A DNA stretch of 64,000 nucleotides from JBEVOS01 sp964563395 (GTDB taxonomy: Bacteria > Pseudomonadota > Alphaproteobacteria > Caulobacterales > Aquidulcibacteraceae): contig CAZLWK010000002.1 in the NCBI GenBank assembly GCA_964563395.1, forward strand, positions 159,009-223,008. The letters are read 5' to 3'. Shown here piece after piece: positions 43,864 through 52,537 of the stretch. The notes beneath the pieces are model-generated. The model was given only the letters and a program-made list of their open reading frames with translations, ran no database searches and was not told the DNA's origin. Each line of letters begins with the position of its first letter. The stretch's first letter is position 1. The translations under genes and the position numbers were made by a program.

Positions 43864-44417
43864 GCGCGTTCCGCGAAGCGTTGCGCCGCATCGTCACCGG
43901 CGACGATGCGGACGGGCGCTCCGTGATCATCATCGACGGCGGACCGTCCTCCACCTATGGCGATCCCGATCTCGGCGGCCTGTTTGAAATCTGGGAGGAC
44001 GCGGCCTCGGGCCCGCTCGATCCGCGTGACCATGCCGATCTCGGCGCGTCGAAGCCGGTCCTGGGGCCCCGGCCCGGCAATGTGCAGGTGCGCTGGTTCG
44101 TGGTGCGGCCCTCGCCCGAAGGCGTGCCGCGCGAGACGCTCAACGCCAAGACGCGCGAACGCTTCGCCGACATGGGCGGCGATCGCCATATTCACGATCA
44201 GACGCGCCATCCCGCGATGCACGAGACCGAGAGCATCGACGTGATCTGCCTGTTGAAAGGCGATGTCTCACTAATTCTGGATGGCGCGGAGACGCGCCTC
44301 AAACCCGGCCAAGTGGTGATTCAGCGCGGCACGAACCATGCCTGGGAAGCGCATGACGGGCCCGCGCTGTTGCTTGCCGTGCTGATCGATCGCCCGCTCG
44401 TGCGGCCCTCAGCCTAA
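43860..44417 (+). CDS. Cupin-domain protein
   Basis: The 185-residue product holds one cupin domain at about 85-175: PAMHETESIDVICLLKGDVS (first metal motif with His and Glu), RLKPGQVVIQRGTNHAWEA (second motif with His). The N-terminal segment GDDADGRSVIIIDGGPSSTY is shared with cupin proteins of gentisate-dioxygenase-like type. Substrate or metal is unknown. It starts at a TTG codon, 43860, which overlaps the apaG stop, and the next methionine lies well inside the domain, so TTG is the best start. It overlaps the convergent hslO gene by 9 bases. Confidence 0.8.
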   Translation: MSAFREALRRIVTGDDADGRSVIIIDGGPSSTYGDPDLGGLFEIWEDAASGPLDPRDHADLGASKPVLGPRPGNVQVRWFVVRPSPEGVPRETLNAKTRERFADMGGDRHIHDQTRHPAMHETESIDVICLLKGDVSLILDGAETRLKPGQVVIQRGTNHAWEAHDGPALLLAVLIDRPLVRPSA

Positions 44418-45308
44418 AAGCCGCGCCGGATCGATCCGATATTTGCGCGCGCAGAATTGGCAATCGGCGTGTATCAGCCCGTCTGGCTCGATGAGACTTT
44501 CGATCTCCGCGGCGGTGAACTGCCGCATCACCGCCGCCAGCCGCTCCTGATCGCACGAACACCGATCGGTCAGCGCCTCGGGATCGCTCATACGCACGCC
44601 GTCCTCGTTGAACAGGCGATAGAGCACGCGGTCCATCGGCAAGGCCGGATCGAGCATTTCGCTGTCGCTCAACGTGGCGAGAAAAATCTCCGAGCGGCGC
44701 CAGCCTTCATCCGTCTCGCCGCGCACGAGATCGGCCGCCACTTTCTGAATCAGCACGCCGCCCGCGCGCCAGAGCGGAGGCGCATCGGCGCTGAGCACTT
44801 CGCCCACCGCGAGCTTGAGCCGCGTCTCGGTCTGTTCCGACGTGCGGAAATATGCGTCGGCGCATTCCGCAAGCGTGTCGCCCTCGAGAGGCACGAGCCC
44901 CTGGTGCGGCGCGAAATCCTCGCCCTGATCGAGCGTGATGGCGAGCACGCCTTCACCGATCAGATCGCGCGGAGGCAGGCGATGGGCCTTGCCGATCCGC
45001 GCATGCGCATTGGGCGCGAGGCGCACATAGCCGCGCAGCGCCCCCCCGGTGCGATGCTCCGCGACAAGAAGAGGCGCGGGACCATCGCCTTGCGCCTGCA
45101 CGATGAGACGCCCCTCCACTTTCAACAGCGCGCCGAACAGCGCCGCGAACGTCAGCGCTTCGCCAAGCAGCAGCGCGACGGGCGCGGGATAATCGTGGCG
45201 GCGCAGAATGGGATCGATGCTGGCCGCGCCAAGCCGCGCGCTGCGCCCGCGCAAGGGCGCGCCGTCGATCGTGAAGGCCGCGACGACGTCATCGGCGCCG
45301 GAAATCAT
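44409..45308 (-). CDS. hslO: Redox-regulated chaperone Hsp33
   Basis: The 299-residue product has the Hsp33 N-terminal fold (DDVVAAFTIDGAPLRGR, HDYPAPVALLLGEAL) and a C-terminal zinc switch with Cys250, Cys252, Cys283 and Cys286 (CSC and CQFC). The four Cys hold zinc when reduced; oxidation by peroxide or hypochlorite releases zinc and activates holdase activity in the cytoplasm. All four are present, so the switch should work. It starts at 45308 with a 4-base overlap with the argF stop (ATGA) and is the third gene of argD-argF-hslO. Confidence 0.95.
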   Translation of the reverse strand: MISGADDVVAAFTIDGAPLRGRSARLGAASIDPILRRHDYPAPVALLLGEALTFAALFGALLKVEGRLIVQAQGDGPAPLLVAEHRTGGALRGYVRLAPNAHARIGKAHRLPPRDLIGEGVLAITLDQGEDFAPHQGLVPLEGDTLAECADAYFRTSEQTETRLKLAVGEVLSADAPPLWRAGGVLIQKVAADLVRGETDEGWRRSEIFLATLSDSEMLDPALPMDRVLYRLFNEDGVRMSDPEALTDRCSCDQERLAAVMRQFTAAEIESLIEPDGLIHADCQFCARKYRIDPARLLG

Positions 45309-46231
45309 AGACGGCCAAGACACCAGAGCAGCACGGCCTTCTGCGCGTGAATGCGGTTCTCCGCTTCATCCCACACGGCCGAGCGCGGCCCGTCCATCAC
45401 CGCGTCGCTCACCTCTTCATTGCGATGCGCGGGCAGGCAATGCAGAAAAATCGCGTGCGGCGCGGCCTTGGTCATACGCGCCTCGTTTATCGCATACGGC
45501 GGAAACGCCGCCATGCGGGCGTCCTTGTCGGTATCGCCCATCGACACCCAGGTGTCCGTCACCACCACGTCCGCGCCGGCGATGGCCCCATCCGCGTCGG
45601 CGCTCAGCGCGATCTCGGCGCCCGCCGCGCGCGCTGCCTCGATGTCCTGCGTGCGCGGGCGATAGCCTTCGGGCGTGGCGACGTGCAGGCGAAAGCCGAG
45701 TTTCGGCGCGGCATGGATGAAGCTGAGGCAGACATTGTTGCCATCGCCCAGCCAGGCGATCGTGCGCCCGTGTAGATCGCCGAGACGCTCTTCGATGGTC
45801 ATGATGTCGGCGAGAATCTGGCACGGGTGGGAGACATCCGAGAGGCCATTGATCAAGGGAATGTCCGAGGCGGCGGCGTAGCGTTCCAAATCCTCGTGCG
45901 CGTTGGCGCGGATCATCACGATATCGACCATGCGCCCGATCACGCGCGCCGTATCCTCGATGGTTTCGCCGCGGCCCAATTGGGTATCGGCCGCGCTCAT
46001 CACCAGCGTCTCGCCGCCGAGCTGGCGCATGCCGATATCGAAGGAGATGCGGGTGCGCGTCGAATTCTTCTGAAAGATCATCGCCAGCGCGTGGCCGTCG
46101 AGCGGCGCGTCGGCGTCGCGCGCGCCGCGCGGGAGGCCCGCGCGCGCCGCCTTGCGGCGATGGGCTTCATCCAGAATGAGGCGCAGATCGTGTTTCGAGA
46201 GCGGCGCCAAATCCAGGAAATGGCGGATCAT
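45305..46231 (-). CDS. argF: Ornithine carbamoyltransferase
   Basis: The 308-residue product has the carbamoyl-phosphate loop STRTR (57-61), HPCQ (about 136-139) and the ornithine loop HCLPAHR near the C-terminus (about 265-271). The length is typical. ArgF makes citrulline from ornithine and carbamoyl phosphate in arginine synthesis. It overlaps argD by 4 bases upstream and hslO by 4 bases downstream, giving a tight three-gene operon on the minus strand. The DxxHxxQ-type residues specific to ornithine (rather than aspartate) transcarbamoylases are present. Confidence 0.96.
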   Translation of the reverse strand: MIRHFLDLAPLSKHDLRLILDEAHRRKAARAGLPRGARDADAPLDGHALAMIFQKNSTRTRISFDIGMRQLGGETLVMSAADTQLGRGETIEDTARVIGRMVDIVMIRANAHEDLERYAAASDIPLINGLSDVSHPCQILADIMTIEERLGDLHGRTIAWLGDGNNVCLSFIHAAPKLGFRLHVATPEGYRPRTQDIEAARAAGAEIALSADADGAIAGADVVVTDTWVSMGDTDKDARMAAFPPYAINEARMTKAAPHAIFLHCLPAHRNEEVSDAVMDGPRSAVWDEAENRIHAQKAVLLWCLGRL

Positions 46232-47436
46232 GAATTGGCCGCCGCCATGTGCGTGGCGAGCACGCGGTCAAGCACGTTGACGGCCTGGCTCACATGGCTT
46301 TCATCGATGATGAGCGGCGGCGCGAGACGCAGCACATTGTCGCCGGCCACGCCCACCAAGAGCTTGTTCTGCCGCGCGGCGGTTTGAATTGGCTTTGGGT
46401 CCATCGAAAGCTTAATGCCGCGCAGGAGCCCTTTGCCGCGCACCTCGCGCACGAGTTCGGGATGGCGGTCCTTCAAGCTCTCCAGCGATTGGCCGAGCTG
46501 GTTCGACACGTCGCGCACATGCGCGAGAAATTCAGGCCGCGATAATTCTGCATAAGCTGCATTGCCCACCGCCATCGCCAAAGGATTGCCGCCATAGGTG
46601 GTGCCGTGCGTGCCGCGCACCATGCCCTTCGCGGCGTGCGCGGTGGCGAGGATGGCGCCCAACGGAAAGCCGCCGCCCACGCCCTTCGCCACGGCTATGA
46701 TATCCGGCGTCACGTCCGTCCATTGGTGCGCCCACATCCTGCCGGTGCGGCCCGCGCCGCATTGCACCTCGTCGAAGATGAGCAGGACGCCATGCTTATC
46801 GCACAGGGCGCGCAATTCCTTGAGGCAGCTTTCGGGCACGGCGCGGCAGCCGCCCTCGCCCTGCACCGGCTCGATGATCACCGCGCATGTGGTATCGCCG
46901 ATCGCGGCCTTCAGCGCGTCATGGTCGCCGAAGGGCAGCGTCACATAGCCCGGCAGGCGCGGGCCGAAACCGTCGAGATAGCTCGGATTGCCGGCGGCGT
47001 TGATCGCGGCGTAGGTGCGCCCGTGAAAGGCGCCCTGGAAGCCGATAATGTCGATCCGCTCGGGCTGGCCGTTGGCGCTGTGGAATTTGCGCGCCATCTT
47101 GAGCGCGCCCTCGATCGCCTCCGTGCCGGAATTGGTGAAGAAGACGAGTTCGGCGAAGCTGTCCGCGCAATAGGCGGCGGCGAGCTTTTCCTGGCCCTCG
47201 ATCTTGAACATGTTGGAGAGGTGCCAGAGCTTGGACGCCTGCTCGTTGAGCGCGGCCTGCAGCTTGGGATGGGCGTGGCCGAGCGCGTTGACCGCGATGC
47301 CGGCGATGAAATCGAGATAGCGCTCCCCCTTGTCGGTGGTGAGCCAGGGCCCCTCGCCGCGCACGAAGACCTCGTCCGGCGGCGCGTACACGGGAAGGAT
47401 ATGGGAGGATTGTGCGTTCATCTGTTGGGCGCTCAT
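46228..47436 (-). CDS. argD: Acetylornithine aminotransferase
   Basis: The 402-residue product is a class III PLP aminotransferase: TNSGTEAIEGALKMARKF (pyridoxal phosphate pocket), LIFDEVQCGAGRTG with the Asp that pairs to the cofactor, and VAKGVGGGFPLGA with the Schiff-base Lys. It transfers an amino group between N-acetylornithine and 2-oxoglutarate, and may also serve lysine synthesis. Gene order argD-argF-hslO with 4-base overlap to argF supports ArgD over other class III enzymes. Starts at 47436 and 47421 are both possible; the upstream one has a purine-rich AAGAAGG site. Confidence 0.93.
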   Translation of the reverse strand: MSAQQMNAQSSHILPVYAPPDEVFVRGEGPWLTTDKGERYLDFIAGIAVNALGHAHPKLQAALNEQASKLWHLSNMFKIEGQEKLAAAYCADSFAELVFFTNSGTEAIEGALKMARKFHSANGQPERIDIIGFQGAFHGRTYAAINAAGNPSYLDGFGPRLPGYVTLPFGDHDALKAAIGDTTCAVIIEPVQGEGGCRAVPESCLKELRALCDKHGVLLIFDEVQCGAGRTGRMWAHQWTDVTPDIIAVAKGVGGGFPLGAILATAHAAKGMVRGTHGTTYGGNPLAMAVGNAAYAELSRPEFLAHVRDVSNQLGQSLESLKDRHPELVREVRGKGLLRGIKLSMDPKPIQTAARQNKLLVGVAGDNVLRLAPPLIIDESHVSQAVNVLDRVLATHMAAANS

Positions 47437-47471
47437 TTGGCCGCGGCCTTCTTGGGGGATGGAAACCGAAA

Positions 47472-47492
47472 CGCCGCCCGGCGAGGGCGGCG
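47472..47492 (-). terminator. Rho-independent terminator before argD
   Basis: A perfect 8-bp stem CGCCGCCC (47472-47479) / GGGCGGCG (47485-47492) has a 5-base loop and is followed on the minus strand by TTTCGGTTTCC. It lies after the ABC-2 permease and micro-ORF genes and before argD on the same strand, so it would end the permease transcript. Confidence 0.65.
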
Positions 47493-47520
47493 CGATCTTC
47501 TAGGCGCTTCAGCGCACGGC

Positions 47521-47655
47521 CTAGCGCGATTTGCGCTTTCGCACGCGCGCCGGCGCCCGCGCTCGTCGCGCGCCGGCCAAGGCAGCGGCGGCGAGGAGCA
47601 TGGCGAGGGCGGCCGAAACGGCGATCATCCCCGCATCTAACGCTAAAGCGCTCAC
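47521..47655 (-). CDS. Possible 44-residue membrane micro-protein coupled to the ABC-2 permease
   Basis: A GTG at 47653-47655 overlaps the permease stop in GTGA form, the same coupling style as phoU-phoB. The product would have one hydrophobic helix (IAVSAALAMLLAAAALAGA) followed by a basic tail RRARAPARVRKRKSR. A single membrane helix with a positive tail, and the overlap, make it plausible. Alternatively the ATG at 47628 gives 35 residues. No family is recognised. Confidence 0.4.
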   Translation of the reverse strand: MSALALDAGMIAVSAALAMLLAAAALAGARRARAPARVRKRKSR

Positions 47656-48485
47656 GCCTTCAACCCGAAGCCGCTCTTCAACAGCCGCCAAGCCAGATAG
47701 CAGAGGCCCGCCGCGAGCCCCCCGCACACGATCACGCCGGCGAGCAGCGAGGAATGCGCCACGCCCATGAAGCCGAACCGGAAGCCGTCGATCAGCAGAT
47801 AGACGGGGTTCCAGTGCAAGAGGTCCGCCCAGGGCGCGGGCAGCGCATCCACGCTGTAGAAAGTGCCGGACAGGAACGTCAGCGGGGTGATCACGAAATT
47901 GGAGACGGCGGCGAGATGGTCGAACTTGTCGGCCCAGATGCCGCCGATAAGGCCGATGGCCCCGAAAATGATCGCCGCGCAGACCGAGAAATAAAGCGCC
48001 GCCAGCGGCTGAGCGGGGGTGACGTCGGCGAACGGGATGGCGGCGGCGAGGCTGGCGAGCCCCACCAGAAGGCCGCGCGCGGCCGCCCCGGTGATGAAGG
48101 CGATCATCAGCTCCAGGGCCGACAGCGGCGGCATCAGGAAATCCACCGCGTTCCCCTGCACCTTGGCGATCACCATGGACGAGGACGAATTCTGAAAGGC
48201 GTTCGACAGGATCGCCATCATGATGAGGCCGGGGGCGAGGCCGTCGGCGTAAGGCAGCCCGGTGTCGGACCAGGTGCGGTCGGCGAAGGCGAAGCCGAAC
48301 ACCATCAGGAACAGCACGGTGGACATGAGCGGCGCCACCACGGTCTGCGCCGACACCTTCATGAAGCGCATGATTTCGCGGCGCACCAGGGTCTGAAAGC
48401 CGAGCGCGTTCCAGGCCCCATAGGTGCGCGCCGCCGGGGCCGCTTCGGTGTCGGCGCGGGCGGGCGCCAGGCTGTGCGTGTCCAT
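47652..48485 (-). CDS. ABC-2 type transporter permease
   Basis: The 277-residue product has about 6 membrane segments and the ABC-2 membrane signature: RREIMRFMKVSAQTVVAPLM, GLIMMAILSNAFQNSSSSMV, the FLMPPLSALELMIA segment and the late ITPLTFLSGTFYSVDALP. Such permeases (YadH/DrrB/NodJ type) export polysaccharide, drugs or lipids with a separate ATPase. No ATPase gene is adjacent, which is unusual because the two are normally linked. The ATG at 48485 is preferred to the TTG at 48488. It diverges from gcrA. Confidence 0.9.
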   Translation of the reverse strand: MDTHSLAPARADTEAAPAARTYGAWNALGFQTLVRREIMRFMKVSAQTVVAPLMSTVLFLMVFGFAFADRTWSDTGLPYADGLAPGLIMMAILSNAFQNSSSSMVIAKVQGNAVDFLMPPLSALELMIAFITGAAARGLLVGLASLAAAIPFADVTPAQPLAALYFSVCAAIIFGAIGLIGGIWADKFDHLAAVSNFVITPLTFLSGTFYSVDALPAPWADLLHWNPVYLLIDGFRFGFMGVAHSSLLAGVIVCGGLAAGLCYLAWRLLKSGFGLKA

Positions 48486-48765
48486 CAACCGACTTTCACA
48501 AAATATTAACGATAAGGGCGCTCGATTTGCTTAACGGCGTCCAAAAGTCTTGCGCGACAAGGCGATGAAGGACTTAGGCGCGCCGGGCCGAGGGTGGAAG
48601 ACCCTTGGATGACCTGTGAGTGATTCGCCCTCTTTTGTGGAGAACCGAACACTACAGCTTGTGCCCCGAAGAAGTCGCTGGCACCATATTCTGGGATGTC
48701 TCGCTAAGAAAGCGAGTCGGCGGCGGGCCGCAAGGCCTTTTGATGGAACCAGATCGGGGGCAGGA
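48486..48765 (+). promoter_or_regulatory. gcrA upstream region
   Basis: This 280-base divergent region lies between the permease gene and gcrA. It holds a GATTC (GANTC, CcrM-type methylation site) at 48622-48626, a hairpin CTCGC-N7-GCGAG near 48700-48716, and a GGCC-GCAA-GGCC hairpin followed by TTTT just upstream of gcrA. The last resembles an attenuator. In Caulobacter, gcrA transcription is influenced by DNA methylation; whether this single GANTC site matters here is unknown. Confidence 0.4.
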
Positions 48766-49281
48766 ATGGGTTGGACCGATGAACGCGTGGCGCTCCTTCG
48801 CAAGCTCTGGACGGAAGGTCTGAGCGCCAGCCAGATCGCAAAGCAATTGGGCGGGGTCACCCGCAACGCCGTGATCGGCAAGGTGCATCGCCTGGGCCTC
48901 GCCGGGCGCGCGACGCCTTCGCGCCCGGCCAAGCGGCCGGTACGGGTGGCGCGGCCGCGCCCCGCCGCCCCGTCGGCGCCGCGCTTGCGCGCGCCGACCA
49001 TGGGCGGCCTCGCGCCCGTGGCCATCGTGCCTCAGCTCGCGCCGCTGGTGCAGGAGGACGGCGCAACGGTCAGCGTGCTGACGCTGACCGATCGGATGTG
49101 CAAATTCCCGATCGGCGACCCGACCGACGCGGATTTCGCGTTTTGCGGCCGCGAGTCCGGCGGAACCGGCCCCTATTGCGGAGACCACGCACGGCTCGCC
49201 TATCAGCCGAGCCAGGCGCGCCGGCGCCGCAGCGACCAGCCGGACGAATTGCGCCGCGTCCTGCGCCTCGCCGCGCTCTGA
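48766..49281 (+). CDS. gcrA: Cell-cycle transcription regulator GcrA
   Basis: The 171-residue product opens with the GcrA N-terminal domain: GWTDERVALLRKLWTEGLSA, SQIAKQLGGVTRNAVIGKVH and RLGLAGR. The C-terminal part has CKFPIGDPTDADFAFCGR and GPYCGDHARLAY with conserved Cys residues. GcrA binds RNA polymerase sigma70 and methylated GANTC promoters to switch on S-phase and division genes in alphaproteobacteria. The upstream in-frame extension (to 48616) lacks family similarity, so the ATG at 48766, after a GGGGGCAGGA site, is the start. A strong palindrome follows at 49307-49330. Confidence 0.96.
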   Translation: MGWTDERVALLRKLWTEGLSASQIAKQLGGVTRNAVIGKVHRLGLAGRATPSRPAKRPVRVARPRPAAPSAPRLRAPTMGGLAPVAIVPQLAPLVQEDGATVSVLTLTDRMCKFPIGDPTDADFAFCGRESGGTGPYCGDHARLAYQPSQARRRRSDQPDELRRVLRLAAL

Positions 49282-49306
49282 GTTCATGCTTCGTTAAAAC
49301 TGCAAA

Positions 49307-49330
49307 AAGGGCGGCCCGCGGGCCGCCCTT
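49307..49330. terminator. Perfect 24-bp palindrome after gcrA (terminator-like)
   Basis: AAGGGCGGCCCG and its exact complement (49307-49330) form a 12-bp stem with essentially no loop, followed by TGATATTT. It lies between gcrA and the TorF-like porin gene. The T tract is short, so it could also be a protein-binding palindrome. Confidence 0.6.
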
Positions 49331-49392
49331 GATATTTATGGACTGCGAACAGCGCGGTCCATTAATGGTTTTCCGGTACGGATGTACCCCTT

Positions 49393-50052
49393 ATGGGGCG
49401 CCCGCATCTCTACCTGACCGCACTGGTCGCGCTCGCCTGCGCCGCGGGCGGCGCGCCCGCGCGCGCGCTCAGCGCCGAGGCGACGGTGACGCTGGCGAGC
49501 GATTATCGCTGGCGCGGCCTCAGCATGAGCGACGAAAATCCCGCTTTGCAGGCCGACGGCGTGCTCTCCACGGAGAGCGGGCTCTGGCTGGAGGGATGGG
49601 CGAGCACGGTCTCAAGCGATCTGGGCGGCCTCGAACTCGGCTTTGGCGCCGGCTGGAGCGGCGCTGCGCTTGGCCTCGACTGGACCTTCGGCGCGATGCG
49701 CTATGTCTATCCGGACGCGGACGACGCCGACTATTCCGAGCTGACCGTATCCGCCGGCAAGACGTTCGGCCCGTTCACCGGCACGATCGGCTTCGACTAC
49801 GCGCCCGAAGAGGAGACCTGGGCGGAGAGCGATGAATATGCGTGGATCGCGCTGGAGGCGGCCGCCGGCGAACGCGTGACGTTCCGCGCGCGCGCGGGAC
49901 GCAATGATGGCGCCTTCGCCGCGTTCGACGGCGCGCGGGATTATGAGATCGGCGTGGCCTATGCGCTGGAGCGCGTCACCTTCGATCTCGCGCATGTGGA
50001 AGCGGACAGCGACGACGCGGCCCTGGTCGCGGCGCTGCATCTGAGCCTCTAG
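49393..50052 (+). CDS. TorF-family putative porin
   Basis: The 219-residue product has a signal peptide (ending PARALSAE, about residue 26), then beta-strand-rich sequence typical of the small TorF/Gcw_chp group: VTLASDYRWRGLSMSDENPA (about 31-50), LDWTFGAMRYVYPDADD, FTGTIGFDYAPEEET and a final VAALHLSL. Proteins of this type are outer-membrane barrels of unclear cargo. The start codon is the ATG at 49393. The CHASE4 kinase gene begins 3 bases after the stop, so they may be co-transcribed. Confidence 0.82.
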   Translation: MGRPHLYLTALVALACAAGGAPARALSAEATVTLASDYRWRGLSMSDENPALQADGVLSTESGLWLEGWASTVSSDLGGLELGFGAGWSGAALGLDWTFGAMRYVYPDADDADYSELTVSAGKTFGPFTGTIGFDYAPEEETWAESDEYAWIALEAAAGERVTFRARAGRNDGAFAAFDGARDYEIGVAYALERVTFDLAHVEADSDDAALVAALHLSL

Positions 50053-50054
50053 CC

Positions 50055-51836
50055 ATGCGCCTTCAGCACAAAATCGTCGGCGGTCTGGTCGCCGTGTTCG
50101 TGGTGCTTGTCGGCGCGGCGGGCGCGGCGGCGAAACTCGTCATCGCGCCGCAATTCGAGCGCTTGGAGGCCGAGCATCACGCCCGCGCGATCAGCCAAAT
50201 TCAAGAGACGATCGCCACGCTGCACGAAGAGATGCGCGCACGCGTGCGCGATTACGCGAATTGGGACGATGCTTACGCCTTCATCAACGGTCGCAAGCCC
50301 CGCTTTCCCGAGGAAAATTTCACCGCCGATTGGTACGCCAATTACGCAATCGACGTGGCGCTCTTCCTTGACGCTGACAGCGAAATTGCATGGTCCGGCA
50401 GTGTGGATGGCGCGCCTGACGCCGAATTGACGGGAAAACTCATTTCCGCGTGGCGCAGCGCCCCGCGCCGCGCCAATGACGCCGCCACCGGCGTGATCTG
50501 GGCCAAAGACGGCGCCTACGTCTATGCCGCTGCGCGCGGCACCAATTCGGACGCCACCGCACCGGAGCGCGGCTTGGTCGTGTTCGCGCGCCGCATCGAT
50601 CGCGCCACGCTTGAGCGGCAGATGCAGATTCCGCTGCAGCTCCTGGAGCGTTCGACGCAATCGCTCGATCCGGAAACCGGCCTGCATCTGCGCTTGCTGA
50701 TCGAAAGCAACGAGGATTTCAGGAGCTGGCGGGCCGACGATCAAATGCACACGCTGATCGCGCTGCGCAACAGCGCGGGCGCATTGAGCGCGGCGATCAA
50801 GCTGGACCGCCCAAGAGAAATCAACGCGCTTGGCGCGCACGCGATTTTGATCAGCCTCCTGGTGACGGCGGCGGTGTTCGCCATCGTCTTCGCAGCCGTT
50901 TGGATCGGCCTGCGCCGCTTGATCCTTGCGCCCGTGGCCGCGCTGGAACAGCACCTCAAGGCGCAGCAAGGCGATGCGCTGACGCCGCTGGAGACGCCAG
51001 CGCGCGACGACGAGATCGGGGCGCTGACGAACGCCTATAACGCGCTCGCGCTCAGCTTGCGCCAATCGATCGAAGCCGAACGCGCCGCGCGCGAGGAAAG
51101 CGTCGCCGCCCAAGAAGCCAACACGATGAAATCCGTGTTCCTGGCCAATCTCACGCACGAATTGCGCACCCCGCTCAATGCGATCATCGGCTACGCCGAA
51201 TTGATCGCCGAGGACGCGGATGATGATGCGCGACGCGATCTTGAGCGCATCACCGGCTCGGCGCGCCACCTGATCAGCCTCGTCAATGAAATCCTCGATC
51301 TGTCGCGCATTGAATCGGGCCATATGGAGATGCGCCCGCACACGTTCGCGGTGGACACGCTCGTACGCTCAGTGGAGCGCGCCGTGCGCGCCATAGCGGA
51401 CGCCAATGGCGACGTTTTGGAGATCGAAATCGAATCTGAGATCGGCGAGGCGTGCACGGATGAAGCGCGCTTGCGGCAGGCGCTCGTCAACGTGCTTGGC
51501 AATGCCTGCAAATTCACCCGCGGCGGCCGCGTATCCCTCGAAGCGCGGCGACGCATGCGCGAAGGGCGCGACGAATTGGAATTCGTCATTCGCGACACCG
51601 GCATCGGCATGACCCCTGCGGAATTGTCGCGCGTTTTCGAGCCGTTCGTGCAAGGTCAGAGCCGACAGGCGCGCTCCTTCGGCGGGGCGGGCCTTGGCCT
51701 TGCCTTGACGCGCAAGATCGTGCGCCTGCTCGGCGGCGAGGTTTCCGCCGAAAGCGTTTCCGGCCAAGGCTCGGTGTTCACGATCGTCACGCCCACGCTG
51801 CTGCCGGAAATCGCAAGCGACACGCGCGCGGCCTGA
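50055..51836 (+). CDS. CHASE4-domain sensor histidine kinase
   Basis: The 593-residue product has an N-terminal membrane helix (about 7-28), a periplasmic CHASE4-like sensor (about 30-260; MRARVRDYANWDDAYAFI) and a second helix (about 258-290, HAILISLLVTAAVFAIVF). A HAMP-like linker, HisKA and HATPase domains follow. The phospho-acceptor His368 is in LTHELRTPLNAIIGYAELI, the N-box in LVNVLGNACKFTRGG and the G-boxes in GTGIGMT/GGAGLGLALTRKI-type motifs. It senses extracellular ligands. It ends 8 bases from the convergent phoB stop, but no response regulator is beside it, so it is an orphan kinase. Confidence 0.88.
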   Translation: MRLQHKIVGGLVAVFVVLVGAAGAAAKLVIAPQFERLEAEHHARAISQIQETIATLHEEMRARVRDYANWDDAYAFINGRKPRFPEENFTADWYANYAIDVALFLDADSEIAWSGSVDGAPDAELTGKLISAWRSAPRRANDAATGVIWAKDGAYVYAAARGTNSDATAPERGLVVFARRIDRATLERQMQIPLQLLERSTQSLDPETGLHLRLLIESNEDFRSWRADDQMHTLIALRNSAGALSAAIKLDRPREINALGAHAILISLLVTAAVFAIVFAAVWIGLRRLILAPVAALEQHLKAQQGDALTPLETPARDDEIGALTNAYNALALSLRQSIEAERAAREESVAAQEANTMKSVFLANLTHELRTPLNAIIGYAELIAEDADDDARRDLERITGSARHLISLVNEILDLSRIESGHMEMRPHTFAVDTLVRSVERAVRAIADANGDVLEIEIESEIGEACTDEARLRQALVNVLGNACKFTRGGRVSLEARRRMREGRDELEFVIRDTGIGMTPAELSRVFEPFVQGQSRQARSFGGAGLGLALTRKIVRLLGGEVSAESVSGQGSVFTIVTPTLLPEIASDTRAA

Positions 51837-51844
51837 CGCGGCGC

Positions 51845-52537
51845 TTAAGGCTCGGCGTCGATCGAATAGCCCGCGCTGCGCACCGTGCGGATCGGATCGT
51901 GGGCGTCGGTGTCGGCGTTGAGCGCCTTTCGCAGCCGGCCGATATGCACATCCACCGTGCGCGCCTCGACATAGACATCCGAACCCCAGACAGCGTCGAG
52001 CAATTGCTCGCGGCTGAACACGCGACCGGGATGGCGCATGAGATGCTCGAGCAGGCGGAATTCCGTCGGCCCAAGATGCACTTCCCGCCCCGCCCGCTTC
52101 ACGCGATGGGCCACGCGGTCCATCATGATGTCGCCGCATTGGAGCTTGTCATCGGCCAGCGCGGGACGAATGCGGCGCATCACGGCGCGCAGGCGCGCCA
52201 GCAATTCGCTCATCGAGAACGGCTTGGTCACGTAATCGTCGGCGCCGGTGTCGAGGCCGCGAATGCGCTCGCTCTCATCGTCCCTGGCGGTGAGCATGAC
52301 GATGGGCGTGTTGCGCGTCTCGTTGCGCAGGCGCAGGCGCCGGCACACTTCGATGCCTGCCGCCTTCGGCAGCATCCAATCCAACACGACCAGATCGGGC
52401 GGCGTCTCTTCCGCCATCAACAGCGCCTCCTCGCCGTCGCCGGCGACCGAGACGCGATAGCCTTCCTTTTCGAGATTATAGCGCAGCAGCGTCGCCAGCG
52501 CTTCTTCGTCCTCGACGACGAGTACGTGCGCGCTCAC
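51845..52537 (-). CDS. phoB: Phosphate regulon response regulator PhoB
   Basis: The 230-residue product has a receiver domain (Asp53 in LVVLDWMLP, Lys105 in YVTKPF) and an OmpR-type winged helix (about 130-228; LGPTEFRLLEHLMRHPGRV, VDVHIGRLRKAL). Active PhoB binds PHO boxes to switch on phosphate-starvation genes. It starts at a GTG (52535-52537) that overlaps the phoU stop by 4 bases. It is the last gene of pstB-phoU-phoB, the order known from Caulobacter. Confidence 0.95.
   Translation of the reverse strand: MSAHVLVVEDEEALATLLRYNLEKEGYRVSVAGDGEEALLMAEETPPDLVVLDWMLPKAAGIEVCRRLRLRNETRNTPIVMLTARDDESERIRGLDTGADDYVTKPFSMSELLARLRAVMRRIRPALADDKLQCGDIMMDRVAHRVKRAGREVHLGPTEFRLLEHLMRHPGRVFSREQLLDAVWGSDVYVEARTVDVHIGRLRKALNADTDAHDPIRTVRSAGYSIDAEP

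Noticed and set aside
48616..48765. Longer in-frame start for gcrA
   Set aside because: The 50 extra codons have no counterpart in GcrA proteins, and a good ribosome-binding site stands before the ATG at 48766.
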